Below, one piece after another: positions 51,839 to 60,784 of a DNA stretch of 64,000 nucleotides (positions are counted from its first letter, which is position 1; each line of letters starts with the position of its first letter). The DNA is taken from the NCBI RefSeq assembly GCF_003096015.2, contig NZ_CP029185.2:3645001-3709000 (forward strand). The letters are read 5' to 3'. Below the pieces are notes generated by a model, which was not told where the DNA came from, ran no database searches, and saw only the letters and a program-made list of their open reading frames with translations. The stretch comes from Limnobaculum parvum. GTDB taxonomy: Bacteria > Pseudomonadota > Gammaproteobacteria > Enterobacterales > Enterobacteriaceae. Position numbers and translations under genes: made by a program.

Positions 51839-52936
51839 TTAGGAAATTCGCTGATTTTCATGAGTTCGCCGCATACGGCGCTTCGTGCGTTTAATAAAAC
51901 GAGCCACGCGCCAAGCATGCTTAATACAAAAGCCATACAATACAAATACAAGCAAGAATAGTGCCAACATCATCCATTCAGAGATAAAAAATAGGTGTTC
52001 CCCGGCAACACCTATTGTTGCCAAGAGTGCTGCCGCCAACGTAATCAGCACAAACGCCTGACGGGAGGTGAAACCTGCTCGCATAATGAGATGATGAATA
52101 TGCTGTCGATCGGCAGCAAATGGACTCATGCCTTTACGTAACCGACGGTACATAATGGCAATCATATCAATCAGAGGAATCGCAATAACCCACAAAGCAG
52201 TCACAGGATTCATTGGATGACCGACACCTTGGGTGCTCTGCAGTAAAATCCAGATAACGGTGAAACCAATTAGCGTACTGCCGGCATCACCCATAAACAC
52301 TTTGTAACGCTTACCAAACGCACCTAGGTTGAGCAATAGATAAGGAATAATAGCGACAATAATAGCAAAGCACCAATAACCTAAAAATGCTTGTCCATCA
52401 ATGACTAATAAAACACCTAAAGCACCAAAAGTGACACACCCTAATCCGCCTAGTAGGCCATCAATACCATCAACCATATTGAAAGCATTAATTGCAGCCC
52501 ATACGGCAAACAGCGTCACCACATAACCAACGGGGCCAAGCACCAGCTCCCACGGCCCTAAAATAAATCCCAGGCTATGGAGATACAAACCAGCAAAAAC
52601 CATCATTGAGATAGCTACCAGCGCTTGCACTGTTGCCCTGAACTTAACACTAATATCAAAACGATCGTCAACAGCACCAACTAAAACTAAAATCCCGGCA
52701 CAAATAAGATAAATGCCGGGTTGCCCGATCTCATTCCAGTTAAGAAAAAGATACAGGCAAATCCCGGCATAAACAGAAATCCCACCAACTAATGGAATGA
52801 CACCCTGATGGCGTTTCCGATAATTTGGTTTATCTACTAAGCCAATACTTTTAGCTACTTTGCGCGCAATAAATATAAAAGCCAGAGAAAACAAAAAGAC
52901 GATAATAAGATCGCCACTCATACTGAGTAAATTCAC
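51839..52936 (-). CDS. wecA: WecA, UDP-GlcNAc:undecaprenyl-phosphate GlcNAc-1-P transferase
   Basis: Starts ECA synthesis, and often O-antigen, by forming undecaprenyl-PP-GlcNAc. The 365-residue polytopic product has about eleven helices and the family motifs DKPNYRKRHQGVIPLVGG, VDDRFD (Mg2+ aspartates), NAFNMVDGIDGLLGG, FMGDAGSTLIGF and RQHIHHLIMRAGF. It ends in a basic tail. As first gene of the minus-strand cluster, it follows rho by about 70 bases without an obvious terminator, so some rho read-through is possible, as reported in E. coli. Confidence 0.97.
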   Translation of the reverse strand: MNLLSMSGDLIIVFLFSLAFIFIARKVAKSIGLVDKPNYRKRHQGVIPLVGGISVYAGICLYLFLNWNEIGQPGIYLICAGILVLVGAVDDRFDISVKFRATVQALVAISMMVFAGLYLHSLGFILGPWELVLGPVGYVVTLFAVWAAINAFNMVDGIDGLLGGLGCVTFGALGVLLVIDGQAFLGYWCFAIIVAIIPYLLLNLGAFGKRYKVFMGDAGSTLIGFTVIWILLQSTQGVGHPMNPVTALWVIAIPLIDMIAIMYRRLRKGMSPFAADRQHIHHLIMRAGFTSRQAFVLITLAAALLATIGVAGEHLFFISEWMMLALFLLVFVLYGFCIKHAWRVARFIKRTKRRMRRTHENQRIS

Positions 52937-53008
52937 GATTAACGGCTCTCGATAAAGTTTATGAGTATCAGAATATTACTCTAATACTCATAACTATTTA
53001 ACTGATTA

Positions 53009-54268
53009 TTATGAACGCTTCATCATATCGAAGAATTCATCATTAGTTTTCGTCATCGCTAACTTATTGATGAGGAATTCCATTGCGTCAATTTCGCCCA
53101 TAGGATGGATGATTCTACGCAGGATCCACATTTTCTGTAATTCTTCTGACGTTGTCAGCAATTCTTCTTTACGAGTACCAGAACGGTTGTAATCAATAGC
53201 AGGGAACACACGTTTTTCTGCAATCTTACGAGATAAGTGTAACTCCATGTTACCCGTACCTTTAAACTCTTCGTAGATAACTTCATCCATTTTAGAGCCA
53301 GTATCCACCAATGCCGTAGCAATAATGGTCAGACTACCGCCTTCTTCCACATTACGAGCAGCACCAAAGAAACGTTTTGGGCGATGTAGGGCATTCGCAT
53401 CCACACCACCAGTCAATACTTTTCCTGAAGCAGGTACAACCGTATTGTATGCGCGGGCTAAACGGGTAATGGAATCGAGCAAAATGATTACGTCTTTTTT
53501 ATGTTCAACCAGACGTTTAGCCTTCTCGATAACCATTTCAGCAACCTGAACATGTCGAGACGCTGGCTCATCAAAGGTTGAAGCCACAACTTCACCTTTT
53601 ACCAGACGTTGCATTTCTGTCACTTCTTCTGGACGTTCGTCAATCAGTAGAACCATCAGTACACAATCAGGATGGTTATAAGCAATGCTCTGTGCGATGT
53701 TTTGCAGCAACATGGTCTTACCCGCTTTTGGCGGCGCAACAATCAAACCGCGCTGACCACGACCAATGGGTGAGGCAAGATCTAAAACGCGTGCGGTTAA
53801 ATCTTCGGTAGAACCATTACCACGCTCCATCCGCAGACGAGAGTTAGCATGTAATGGCGTTAAGTTTTCAAACAGAATCTTATTACGGGCGTTTTCTGGC
53901 TTATCGTAGTTAACTTCATTAACTTTCAGTAATGCAAAATAACGTTCACCCTCTTTCGGCGGACGAATCTTTCCTGAAATGGTGTCACCAGTACGTAAGT
54001 TAAAACGGCGGATTTGACTAGGGGAAACATAGATATCGTCTGGACCTGCGAGGTAGGAGCTGTCTGCTGAGCGGAGGAAACCAAATCCATCCTGCAATAT
54101 TTCCAGCACACCATCGCCAAAAATATCTTCTCCACTTTTCGCATGCTGCTTAAGAATCGAAAAGATAATATCTTGTTTGCGCATACGGGCTAGGTTTTCC
54201 AGCCCCATATTTTCGCCGAGAGTAATTAACTCAGAGACCGGCGTATTTTTTAGTTCGGTAAGATTCAT
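53009..54268 (-). CDS. rho: Rho, transcription termination factor
   Basis: Hexameric RNA-dependent ATPase that ends transcription at Rho-dependent sites. The 419-residue product equals the E. coli length. It has an N-terminal helix bundle, the primary RNA site with RNP-like GFGFLR (61-66) and YVSPSQIRRF, Walker A APPKAGKT (178-185), LLIDERPEEV, LLDSITRLARAYN, and the Q- and R-loop region STFDEPASRHVQVAEMV. The start overlaps a 32-codon upstream frame, a likely rhoL. E. coli rho is autoregulated by termination in its own leader. Confidence 0.98.
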   Translation of the reverse strand: MNLTELKNTPVSELITLGENMGLENLARMRKQDIIFSILKQHAKSGEDIFGDGVLEILQDGFGFLRSADSSYLAGPDDIYVSPSQIRRFNLRTGDTISGKIRPPKEGERYFALLKVNEVNYDKPENARNKILFENLTPLHANSRLRMERGNGSTEDLTARVLDLASPIGRGQRGLIVAPPKAGKTMLLQNIAQSIAYNHPDCVLMVLLIDERPEEVTEMQRLVKGEVVASTFDEPASRHVQVAEMVIEKAKRLVEHKKDVIILLDSITRLARAYNTVVPASGKVLTGGVDANALHRPKRFFGAARNVEEGGSLTIIATALVDTGSKMDEVIYEEFKGTGNMELHLSRKIAEKRVFPAIDYNRSGTRKEELLTTSEELQKMWILRRIIHPMGEIDAMEFLINKLAMTKTNDEFFDMMKRS

Positions 54269-54363
54269 AATGGTGGGTTCTTTAACTCGGGGTCTGTCTC
54301 GAAAAGTCTTCGTGAATAGCTGGCGGTATACGCCGCGCCTGTATTATTAGAATATCTGTTCAT
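54265..54363 (-). CDS. rhoL: Candidate rho leader peptide RhoL
   Basis: A 32-codon frame starting at ATG 54363 with peptide MNRYSNNTGAAYTASYSRR and a C-terminal acidic-proline part, whose TGA overlaps the rho ATG as ATGA. E. coli has a 33-residue rhoL leader peptide just before rho. Length, position and Arg/Ser-rich character agree, though sequence similarity is weak and no Shine-Dalgarno is clear. Confidence 0.5.
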   Translation of the reverse strand: MNRYSNNTGAAYTASYSRRLFETDPELKNPPL

Positions 54364-54757
54364 TATTTTATATCAGAAAAGTAGTATGACGATGCCTGAC
54401 CACATATCAGAAACTCAGAAATAATGCCCGGATATACATTCTAAACCTGTTTTAAAATCATAGCACTCACAGCCAATGCTTATGATTAAACTGCTCTAAG
54501 AACTTTAAGCTACGATTTTAAAACGAGTACGTATTACGTATATAGATAAGATTGCATGAAGCGTGATTAAAGGTAGCACGCTTTATTATCAGAGTCTACG
54601 GTTCTACTAATAAATTAGCACCTATGGGCTGCTTTTCCAGTAAAAACTGTTTTTGATATCACTATTTTTATTTAATCTAATCGCCACGGCTTCTTGTTTA
54701 TCCATACAAAATGGATAAACAAGAGCAAGTTCACAATAGAAATGAATCTAATATCAA
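54364..54757 (-). other. trxA-rho intergenic region (rho promoter and leader)
   Basis: About 390 bases without a supported gene. It contains a perfect 13-bp hairpin near trxA (CTTGTTTATCCAT, 54693-54705, with ATGGATAAACAAG, 54711-54723) that lacks a T-run on the minus strand. The remainder is AT-rich and would include the rho promoter and the leader used for Rho autoregulation in E. coli. Confidence 0.5.
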
Positions 54758-55084
54758 TTAAATACTAGCATCCAGAAACTCTTTCAATTGAGATTTTGAT
54801 AGTGCGCCAACTTTCGTTGCGGCAACCGCACCATCTTTAAACAGCAACAGGGTCGGAATACCACGAATACCATACTGAGGTGCAGTCGCTGGATTTTGAT
54901 CGATATTCAATTTAGCAATCGTGAGTTTACCTTCATACTCAGCCGCCACTTCATCCAAAATCGGGGCAATCATTTTGCATGGACCACACCACTCGGCCCA
55001 AAAATCCACCAGCACAGGACCATCAGCTTTCAATACATCATTTTCAAAGCTGCCATCGGTTAAGTGAATAATTTTTTCGCTCAT
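54758..55084 (-). CDS. trxA: TrxA, thioredoxin 1
   Basis: Cytoplasmic disulphide reductant reduced by thioredoxin reductase. From ATG 55084 the product has 108 residues, starts MSEKIIHLTDGSFENDVLKADGPVLVDFWAEWCGPCK, with redox motif WCGPC (32-36), the buried D26 region, and cis-proline in RGIPTLLLF. ATG 55084 has TGGAG seven bases upstream and fits E. coli TrxA (109 residues); ATG 55096 would add four residues. It is divergent from rhlB and upstream of rho. Confidence 0.97.
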   Translation of the reverse strand: MSEKIIHLTDGSFENDVLKADGPVLVDFWAEWCGPCKMIAPILDEVAAEYEGKLTIAKLNIDQNPATAPQYGIRGIPTLLLFKDGAVAATKVGALSKSQLKEFLDASI

Positions 55085-55229
55085 GTTTGACTCCACTGGA
55101 TTAGATATGTTTCATTGGTGTTATATTAACCAAAGAAACGTTGAATATATGTTGACTTTATTTCAACGGATACGCATTCGTAAAGCAATACTTTCATGAA
55201 TACAAGGTTAGCTGATATTCTACACCACT

Positions 55230-56513
55230 ATGAGCAAAACACACTTAACAGAACAGAAGTTTGCCGACTTCGCACTACACCCTTCGGTAATCAAGGCCCT
55301 TGAAAACAAAGGCTTTCATTACTGCACGCCAATACAAGCACTGGCGCTTCCTTATACGGTTGCAGGGCATGATGTTGCAGGACAGGCACAAACGGGTACC
55401 GGAAAAACACTGGCTTTTCTGGCATCTACCTTCAATTATTTACTCACCCATGAGGCTGATGGCGATCGCAAAATCAATCAACCTCGTGCACTAATCATGG
55501 CTCCAACCCGCGAACTTGCGGTCCAAATTCACAATGATGCTGAAGCACTGGCTCAGGAAACTGGCCTGAAAATTGGGCTGGCCTATGGTGGCGATGGCTA
55601 TGATAAACAGTTAAAAGTACTGGAAGCCGGCGTTGATATTCTGATTGGTACTACTGGCCGTCTTATTGATTACGCTAAGCAAAACCATATTGATTTAGGT
55701 GCCATCCAGGTCGTTGTTCTGGATGAAGCCGACCGTATGTTTGATTTAGGTTTTATCAAAGATATCCGCTGGATTTTCCGCCGTATGCCACCAGCCACGC
55801 AACGCTTAAGCATGTTATTTTCCGCAACGCTTTCTTTCCGCGTGCGTGAGCTGGCGTTTGAACATATGAATAATTCTCAATATGTTGAAGTGGAGCCAAC
55901 ACAAAAAACGGGGCACCGAATTCAAGAAGAGCTGTTCTACCCTTCTAACGAAGACAAGATGCGTTTACTTCAGACGCTTTTGGAAGAAGAATGGCCTGAA
56001 CGCTGTATCATTTTCGCTAACACTAAGCACGCCTGTGAAGAGATATGGGGATATCTGGCCGCTGATGGTCATCGCGTTGGTTTATTAACCGGTGATGTGG
56101 CACAGAAAAAACGCTTACACATCCTGGATGATTTCACCAAAGGTAACTTGGATATTCTGGTAGCAACGGATGTTGCGGCCCGGGGTTTACATATTCCGGA
56201 AGTGACCCACGTATTTAACTATGACCTGCCGGATGATTGTGAAGACTACGTGCATCGCATTGGCCGTACCGGACGAGCTGGCGCTAGTGGACACTCCATC
56301 ACTCTGGCCTGTGAGCAATATGCATTAAATCTGCCGGCTATTGAGCAATATATTGGCCACTCAATACCTGTCAGCCGCTATAGCTCCGAAGCATTACTGA
56401 CCGATTTCCCTCCACCAAAACGTCTTTCACGTCCGCGTAATACCGGAAATCCAAGACGCAGTAGTGGACCTCGTCGGAATGGACCTCCGCGTAACAGAAA
56501 GCGTCCAGGTTAA
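55230..56513 (+). CDS. rhlB: RhlB, DEAD-box RNA helicase of the degradosome
   Basis: ATP-dependent RNA helicase that binds RNase E in the RNA degradosome and unwinds structured RNA. The 427-residue product has the Q motif, Walker A AQTGTGKT (53-60), PTRELAVQI, a DEAD box (VVLDEADRMFD), SAT (FSATLS), VATDVAARGLHI and HRIGRTGRAG. A basic C-terminal tail of about 30 residues rich in Arg, Pro and Asn (from about 396) fits the RNA-binding extension of RhlB. It is followed 37 bases later by gppA. Confidence 0.97.
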   Translation: MSKTHLTEQKFADFALHPSVIKALENKGFHYCTPIQALALPYTVAGHDVAGQAQTGTGKTLAFLASTFNYLLTHEADGDRKINQPRALIMAPTRELAVQIHNDAEALAQETGLKIGLAYGGDGYDKQLKVLEAGVDILIGTTGRLIDYAKQNHIDLGAIQVVVLDEADRMFDLGFIKDIRWIFRRMPPATQRLSMLFSATLSFRVRELAFEHMNNSQYVEVEPTQKTGHRIQEELFYPSNEDKMRLLQTLLEEEWPERCIIFANTKHACEEIWGYLAADGHRVGLLTGDVAQKKRLHILDDFTKGNLDILVATDVAARGLHIPEVTHVFNYDLPDDCEDYVHRIGRTGRAGASGHSITLACEQYALNLPAIEQYIGHSIPVSRYSSEALLTDFPPPKRLSRPRNTGNPRRSSGPRRNGPPRNRKRPG

Positions 56514-56550
56514 TATTGATGCAGCCAGTACGGGTAACTTATTAAACGCT

Positions 56551-58050
56551 ATGAGCAGACAGACAGATGAACAGCCTCTTTACGCCGCCATCGATCTGGG
56601 TTCGAATAGTTTTCATATGCTGGTTATCCGGGAAATTGCTGGCCGTATCCAGATTATTGACCGCATAAAGCGAAAAGTCCGGTTAGCTGCCGGGCTTGAC
56701 GATAGTAATTGTTTATCTGATGAAGCGATGCAACGAGGCTGGCAATGCTTACGTCTGTTTGCTGAACGCCTGTATAATATTCCCCCATCCCATATTCGTA
56801 TTGTTGCCACCGCAGCATTACGGGCAGCCAAAAATGCCAATACGTTCATTGCCATAGCCGAAACAATTCTAGGCTACCCGGTTAACATCATCAGCGGTGA
56901 AGAAGAAGCCCGGTTAATTTATCAGGGCGTCACTCACACTACTGGGGGTGCACAATCCCGGCTCGTGGTAGATATTGGAGGAGGCAGTACAGAACTGATT
57001 GCTGGCACCTCAGATAACATTTCCCAATTGGTGAGTTTATCAATGGGATGTGTGACTTGGTTGGAACGTTATTTTAGCGACCGCACACTAAGTACCGATA
57101 ATTTTCATCGGGCCGAACTCGCTGCCCACCATCTTCTCCTTCCCGCTGCTGATAAACTGAGATACCAAAGTTGGAAAATTTGTGTCGGTGCATCAGGCAC
57201 CGTACAAGCGCTACAGGAAATCATGGTAGCGCAAGGCATGGATGAACAGATTACGCTGGATAAATTACAGCTATTAAAAGAACGCGCGATTCAATGTGGA
57301 AAACTGGAAGAGCTGGAAATTCCAGGCCTGACTTTAGAAAGGGCGCTGGTTTTCCCCAGCGGACTGTCTATATTAATCGCTATTTTTGAAACATTAGGTG
57401 TGAACAGCATGAATTTGGCCGGCGGTGCACTCCGTGAAGGCCTGATATACAGCATGCTAAACCTGCCAGTAGAAAAAGATATTCGTCAAACAACCATTCA
57501 AGCTATGCAATATCAGTATGTCATCGACCTGCAACAGACCGACAGAGTCAGCCAGCTAATCCATTATTTTTGCCGTCAGCTAAAAGATAGCTGGGATATC
57601 AATGATAACATGACAGAACTGCTCCATTGGGCCAGCCAGATTCATGAAATTGGGTTAAGTATTGACTTCAAACAATCTCCCCAACACGCGGCTTACTTAC
57701 TTAATCACACTGACATGCCGGGGTTTACACCTGCACAAAGAAAGCTACTGGCTGCCCTGCTGATAAATCAAACCGATATCATTAATCTATCAGTGTTAGC
57801 TGAGCAGAATGCCTTATCACCACAGCAAGCACAAAGACTGTTACGTTTACTGCGTATCGCCATTCTATTGTGTCGTGCACGACATTCTGATCGCATCCCA
57901 GACATCAAGCTTACTGCACAGGGAGAGCAGCTTTATCTAGAAATAAGCAAAGAGTGGCTTGCATTGTATCCCTTACAGGCGGAAGCGTTACAACAAGAGA
58001 GCCGCTGGCAAACTTATAGCCATTTTCCACTGACCATTATTAAAAATTAA
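56551..58050 (+). CDS. gppA: GppA, guanosine-5'-triphosphate,3'-diphosphate pyrophosphatase
   Basis: Converts pppGpp to ppGpp in the stringent response. From ATG 56551 the product has 499 residues of the Ppx/GppA family: phosphate loops AIDLGSNSFHML and VDIGGGSTELIAG, YQGVTHTTGG, catalytic ISGEEEARLI, GASGTVQALQEIM and GGALREGLIY. The C-terminal HD-like domain contains HEIGLSIDFKQSPQHAAYLL. A longer in-frame start at 56464 would overlap rhlB by 50 bases and add 29 unrelated residues. The stop overlaps that of the convergent rep. Confidence 0.95.
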   Translation: MSRQTDEQPLYAAIDLGSNSFHMLVIREIAGRIQIIDRIKRKVRLAAGLDDSNCLSDEAMQRGWQCLRLFAERLYNIPPSHIRIVATAALRAAKNANTFIAIAETILGYPVNIISGEEEARLIYQGVTHTTGGAQSRLVVDIGGGSTELIAGTSDNISQLVSLSMGCVTWLERYFSDRTLSTDNFHRAELAAHHLLLPAADKLRYQSWKICVGASGTVQALQEIMVAQGMDEQITLDKLQLLKERAIQCGKLEELEIPGLTLERALVFPSGLSILIAIFETLGVNSMNLAGGALREGLIYSMLNLPVEKDIRQTTIQAMQYQYVIDLQQTDRVSQLIHYFCRQLKDSWDINDNMTELLHWASQIHEIGLSIDFKQSPQHAAYLLNHTDMPGFTPAQRKLLAALLINQTDIINLSVLAEQNALSPQQAQRLLRLLRIAILLCRARHSDRIPDIKLTAQGEQLYLEISKEWLALYPLQAEALQQESRWQTYSHFPLTIIKN

Positions 58051-60071
58051 TCTTGTGACCGCGCTTTTGCCAACTGTTCCCGAATACTAGCCAGATGCCC
58101 TTTTCCTTTTTCCATCCGCTCTTCTGCAGACACTACCTTACGGGCGCTTTCCCAAAGCAAATCATCCTGAGGCAATTCCAGTAAGAATCGACTTGGTTCT
58201 GGGCGCACCAGTTCACCAAACTGACGACGCTCACGGCATAGCGTAAACGTCAATTCTTTCTGAGCACGGGTAATACCTACATACGCCAAACGACGTTCTT
58301 CATCGACATTGTCTTCATCTATGCTGCTTTGGTGAGGAAGCAGCCCCTCTTCCATACCCACCAAATAAACATAAGGAAACTCAAGGCCTTTCGAGGCATG
58401 CAACGTCATCAGTTGAACCTGATCGAAATCTTCCTCATTTTCGCCACGCTCCATCATGTCACGTAGCGTAAAACGAGTAACCACCTGCGTCAGCGTCATT
58501 GGTTCATCTAAATCGGAGCCTTCCAGCATCTCTGTCATCCAGCCAAACAGCTGATTAACGTTTTTCATACGCATCTCAGCGGCTTTCACACTGGGAGAGG
58601 TTTCATACAGCCAACTTTCATAATCCATACCGTGAATCAGATCCCTGACGGCAGCAACGGGTTCTCTTTCAGAGGTTTCAGCAACAGAAGATAACCAGCG
58701 AGTAAAACGCTGCAGCGATTCAAGCCCGCGCCCAGTGAGATATTGCTCCAACCCAACGTCAAAACTAGCCCGGAATAAGCTAACACTTCGTTGATTCGCC
58801 CATGACCCTAATTTTTCCAGCGTTGCCGGACCAATTTCACGCCGGGGAGTATTTACAATACGTAAAAATGCACTGTCATCATCTGGATTGGTTAATACAC
58901 GTAAATAGGCCATCAAATCTTTAATTTCTGGCCGGGAAAAGAAAGAAGTACCACCCGAGATCCGATAAGGAATACGGTTTTGCATCAGCATTTTTTCAAA
59001 AATCCGTGACTGATGGTTTCCCCGGTACAAAATGGCGTAATCTTTATAATCAGTTTTATTGATAAAGTGATGGGCGATCAGTTCACCCACTACCCGCTCC
59101 GCCTCGTTGTCTTCATTATTGGCCGTCACCACTTTCAGCGCTTCACCGTATCCCAGCTCTGAAAACAGACGTTTCTCAAATACGTGTGGATTATTGGCAA
59201 TCAGAATATTAGCGGCTTTAAGTATCCGTCCCGACGAACGATAATTTTGTTCCAGCTTAATCACCTGCAAAGCGGGAAAGTCCTGACTTAATAGCACTAA
59301 GTTTTGAGGACGAGCACCCCGCCATGAATAGATTGACTGATCGTCATCACCCACCACAGTAAAACGAGCTCGGTTACCCACTAACAGCTTAACCAGTTCG
59401 TACTGGCTGGTATTGGTATCCTGATATTCATCCACCAGCAGATAACGCAGGCGATTTTGCCAACGCTCTCTGACTTCCTCATTTCTCTGTAACAACAAAG
59501 TGGGTAATAAAATCAGATCGTCAAAATCAAGAATACTGCAGGACTTAAGTTGCTTGTCATAAAGGTCATAACAGTGAGCAAACAGTTTATCACGCTCGGA
59601 TTTCGCCGCCGCAGCAGCGCCGGCCGGGCTAATCAAATCATTCTTCCAGTTGGATATAGCCGATATTAACTGTGAAATTAATACCTTGTCATTTTCCAGC
59701 CACTTCTCCGTCAGCTCTTTCAATAACGCGACCTGATCCTGATCGTCAAACAGCGAGAAATTGGACTTCATATTCAACGCGACATGTTCACGCTTGATAA
59801 TGTCCAGTCCAAGCGTATGGAACGTAGAAATAACAATCCCTCTGGCCTCTTTACGCCCCAGCGTTTGTGCCAAGCGTTCTTTCATCTCTCTGGCCGCTTT
59901 ATTGGTAAAGGTTACCGCCGCAATATGCCGTGCCTGATAGCCACACTCACGAATCAAATAAGCAATTTTATTAATGATCACCCGAGTTTTACCCGAACCA
60001 GCGCCAGCCAGCACGAGACAAGGGCCGGTAACAAATTCAACTGCCTGCTGTTGGCGGGGATTCATGCGCAT
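58047..60071 (-). CDS. rep: Rep, ATP-dependent DNA helicase
   Basis: Superfamily 1A 3'-5' helicase that clears proteins ahead of replication forks with DnaB and supports PriC restart. The 674-residue product resembles E. coli Rep throughout: LAGAGSGKTRV (about 21-31), VDEYQDTNTSQYEL, VGDDDQSIYSWRGA, LEQNYRSSGRIL, LMTLHASKGLEFPYV and EERRLAYVGITRAQKEL. It is distinguished from UvrD, also in this window, by these variants and the shorter C-terminus. It is convergent with gppA, their stops overlapping by four bases. Confidence 0.98.
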   Translation of the reverse strand: MRMNPRQQQAVEFVTGPCLVLAGAGSGKTRVIINKIAYLIRECGYQARHIAAVTFTNKAAREMKERLAQTLGRKEARGIVISTFHTLGLDIIKREHVALNMKSNFSLFDDQDQVALLKELTEKWLENDKVLISQLISAISNWKNDLISPAGAAAAAKSERDKLFAHCYDLYDKQLKSCSILDFDDLILLPTLLLQRNEEVRERWQNRLRYLLVDEYQDTNTSQYELVKLLVGNRARFTVVGDDDQSIYSWRGARPQNLVLLSQDFPALQVIKLEQNYRSSGRILKAANILIANNPHVFEKRLFSELGYGEALKVVTANNEDNEAERVVGELIAHHFINKTDYKDYAILYRGNHQSRIFEKMLMQNRIPYRISGGTSFFSRPEIKDLMAYLRVLTNPDDDSAFLRIVNTPRREIGPATLEKLGSWANQRSVSLFRASFDVGLEQYLTGRGLESLQRFTRWLSSVAETSEREPVAAVRDLIHGMDYESWLYETSPSVKAAEMRMKNVNQLFGWMTEMLEGSDLDEPMTLTQVVTRFTLRDMMERGENEEDFDQVQLMTLHASKGLEFPYVYLVGMEEGLLPHQSSIDEDNVDEERRLAYVGITRAQKELTFTLCRERRQFGELVRPEPSRFLLELPQDDLLWESARKVVSAEERMEKGKGHLASIREQLAKARSQD

Positions 60072-60164
60072 AACAAAGCTACTTACTCAGAGGACCAAAG
60101 GGGAAGGATTATAGCAAAAATATGATTCCCCTATACACAAGGAAGGCTTGATGAATAGCAGAAA

Positions 60165-60192
60165 CAAAAAAGCCTGCAATTTATACAGGCTT
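60165..60192 (-). terminator. Terminator after the DUF805 gene
   Basis: On the minus strand AAGCCTG (60186-60192) pairs with CAGGCTT (60170-60176), followed by further T. It lies 24 bases past the DUF805 stop. Confidence 0.85.
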
Positions 60193-60215
60193 ATACACTA
60201 CATAACCATTAGTTA

Positions 60216-60581
60216 TTATTTTGATGCTGGTCCAAATTGGTTAGCACCTGGCGTTCCTTCCAGACAGAAGAACACCAGTAAAACGATAGAACCAAACGGA
60301 ATGAAGGCAATTAAATACCACCAACCGCTTTTATCCAGGTCGTGTAAACGACGAATAGCAACGGCCAGACTAGGCATAAAGATCGCTAACGCATACACAA
60401 CCAGTAAAATCATACTAACGACGCCATTTGAACCAAAAATAGCATCTAACACACCGCCAACAATCATGAGTACAACCATGGCAATCATGCTAAACAGTAC
60501 GAACATCCAGTATTCTTTACGACGCGCACGACCAGAAAAATCAGCGTATTTCTCTAACAAACACTTTTTAAACCATTCCAC
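60216..60581 (-). CDS. DUF805 family membrane protein (YhaH/YhaI-like)
   Basis: A 121-residue inner-membrane protein with three or four hydrophobic helices. It has the DUF805 hallmarks FSGRARRKEYWMFVLF near residue 15, AVAIRRLHDLDKSGWWYL near 75, and C-terminal EGTPGANQFGP. Function is unknown. The start is GTG 60581, with AAGGAAAG about eight bases upstream; the gene is monocistronic, between rep and ilvC, with its own terminator. E. coli has no DUF805 gene at this place; its homologues yhaH/yhaI lie elsewhere. Confidence 0.88.
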   Translation of the reverse strand: MEWFKKCLLEKYADFSGRARRKEYWMFVLFSMIAMVVLMIVGGVLDAIFGSNGVVSMILLVVYALAIFMPSLAVAIRRLHDLDKSGWWYLIAFIPFGSIVLLVFFCLEGTPGANQFGPASK

Positions 60582-60734
60582 AATTTCTTTCCTTGAAAAA
60601 TAAACAAATTAAAAAAATCGAACGCCCGCATTATATCTGAAACCATTACACAATTAATAATCATCCAACTGTAAATATTTCGAAAAGATTGATTGTAAAT
60701 AAAGGATTAGAATTCAATTAGGCAAAATTTTTCC

Positions 60735-60765
60735 AAAAAAAAACCAGAGAATAACTCTCTGGTTT
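60735..60765 (-). terminator. Terminator of ilvC
   Basis: On the minus strand AAACCAGAGA, loop GTTAT, TCTCTGGTTT, then a run of T. It lies about 20 bases past the ilvC stop. Confidence 0.92.
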
Positions 60766-60784
60766 CTGTATTCATTAATCTGAA

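Noticed and set aside
39949..52936. Possible horizontally acquired polysaccharide island
   Set aside because: Sugar-nucleotide and flippase genes suggested an O-antigen-like island, but all twelve genes match the conserved ECA cluster in identity and order, so it is core genome.
60148..60603. 151-codon plus-strand frame over the DUF805 gene
   Set aside because: Antisense to a recognisable DUF805 gene and passing through its terminator.
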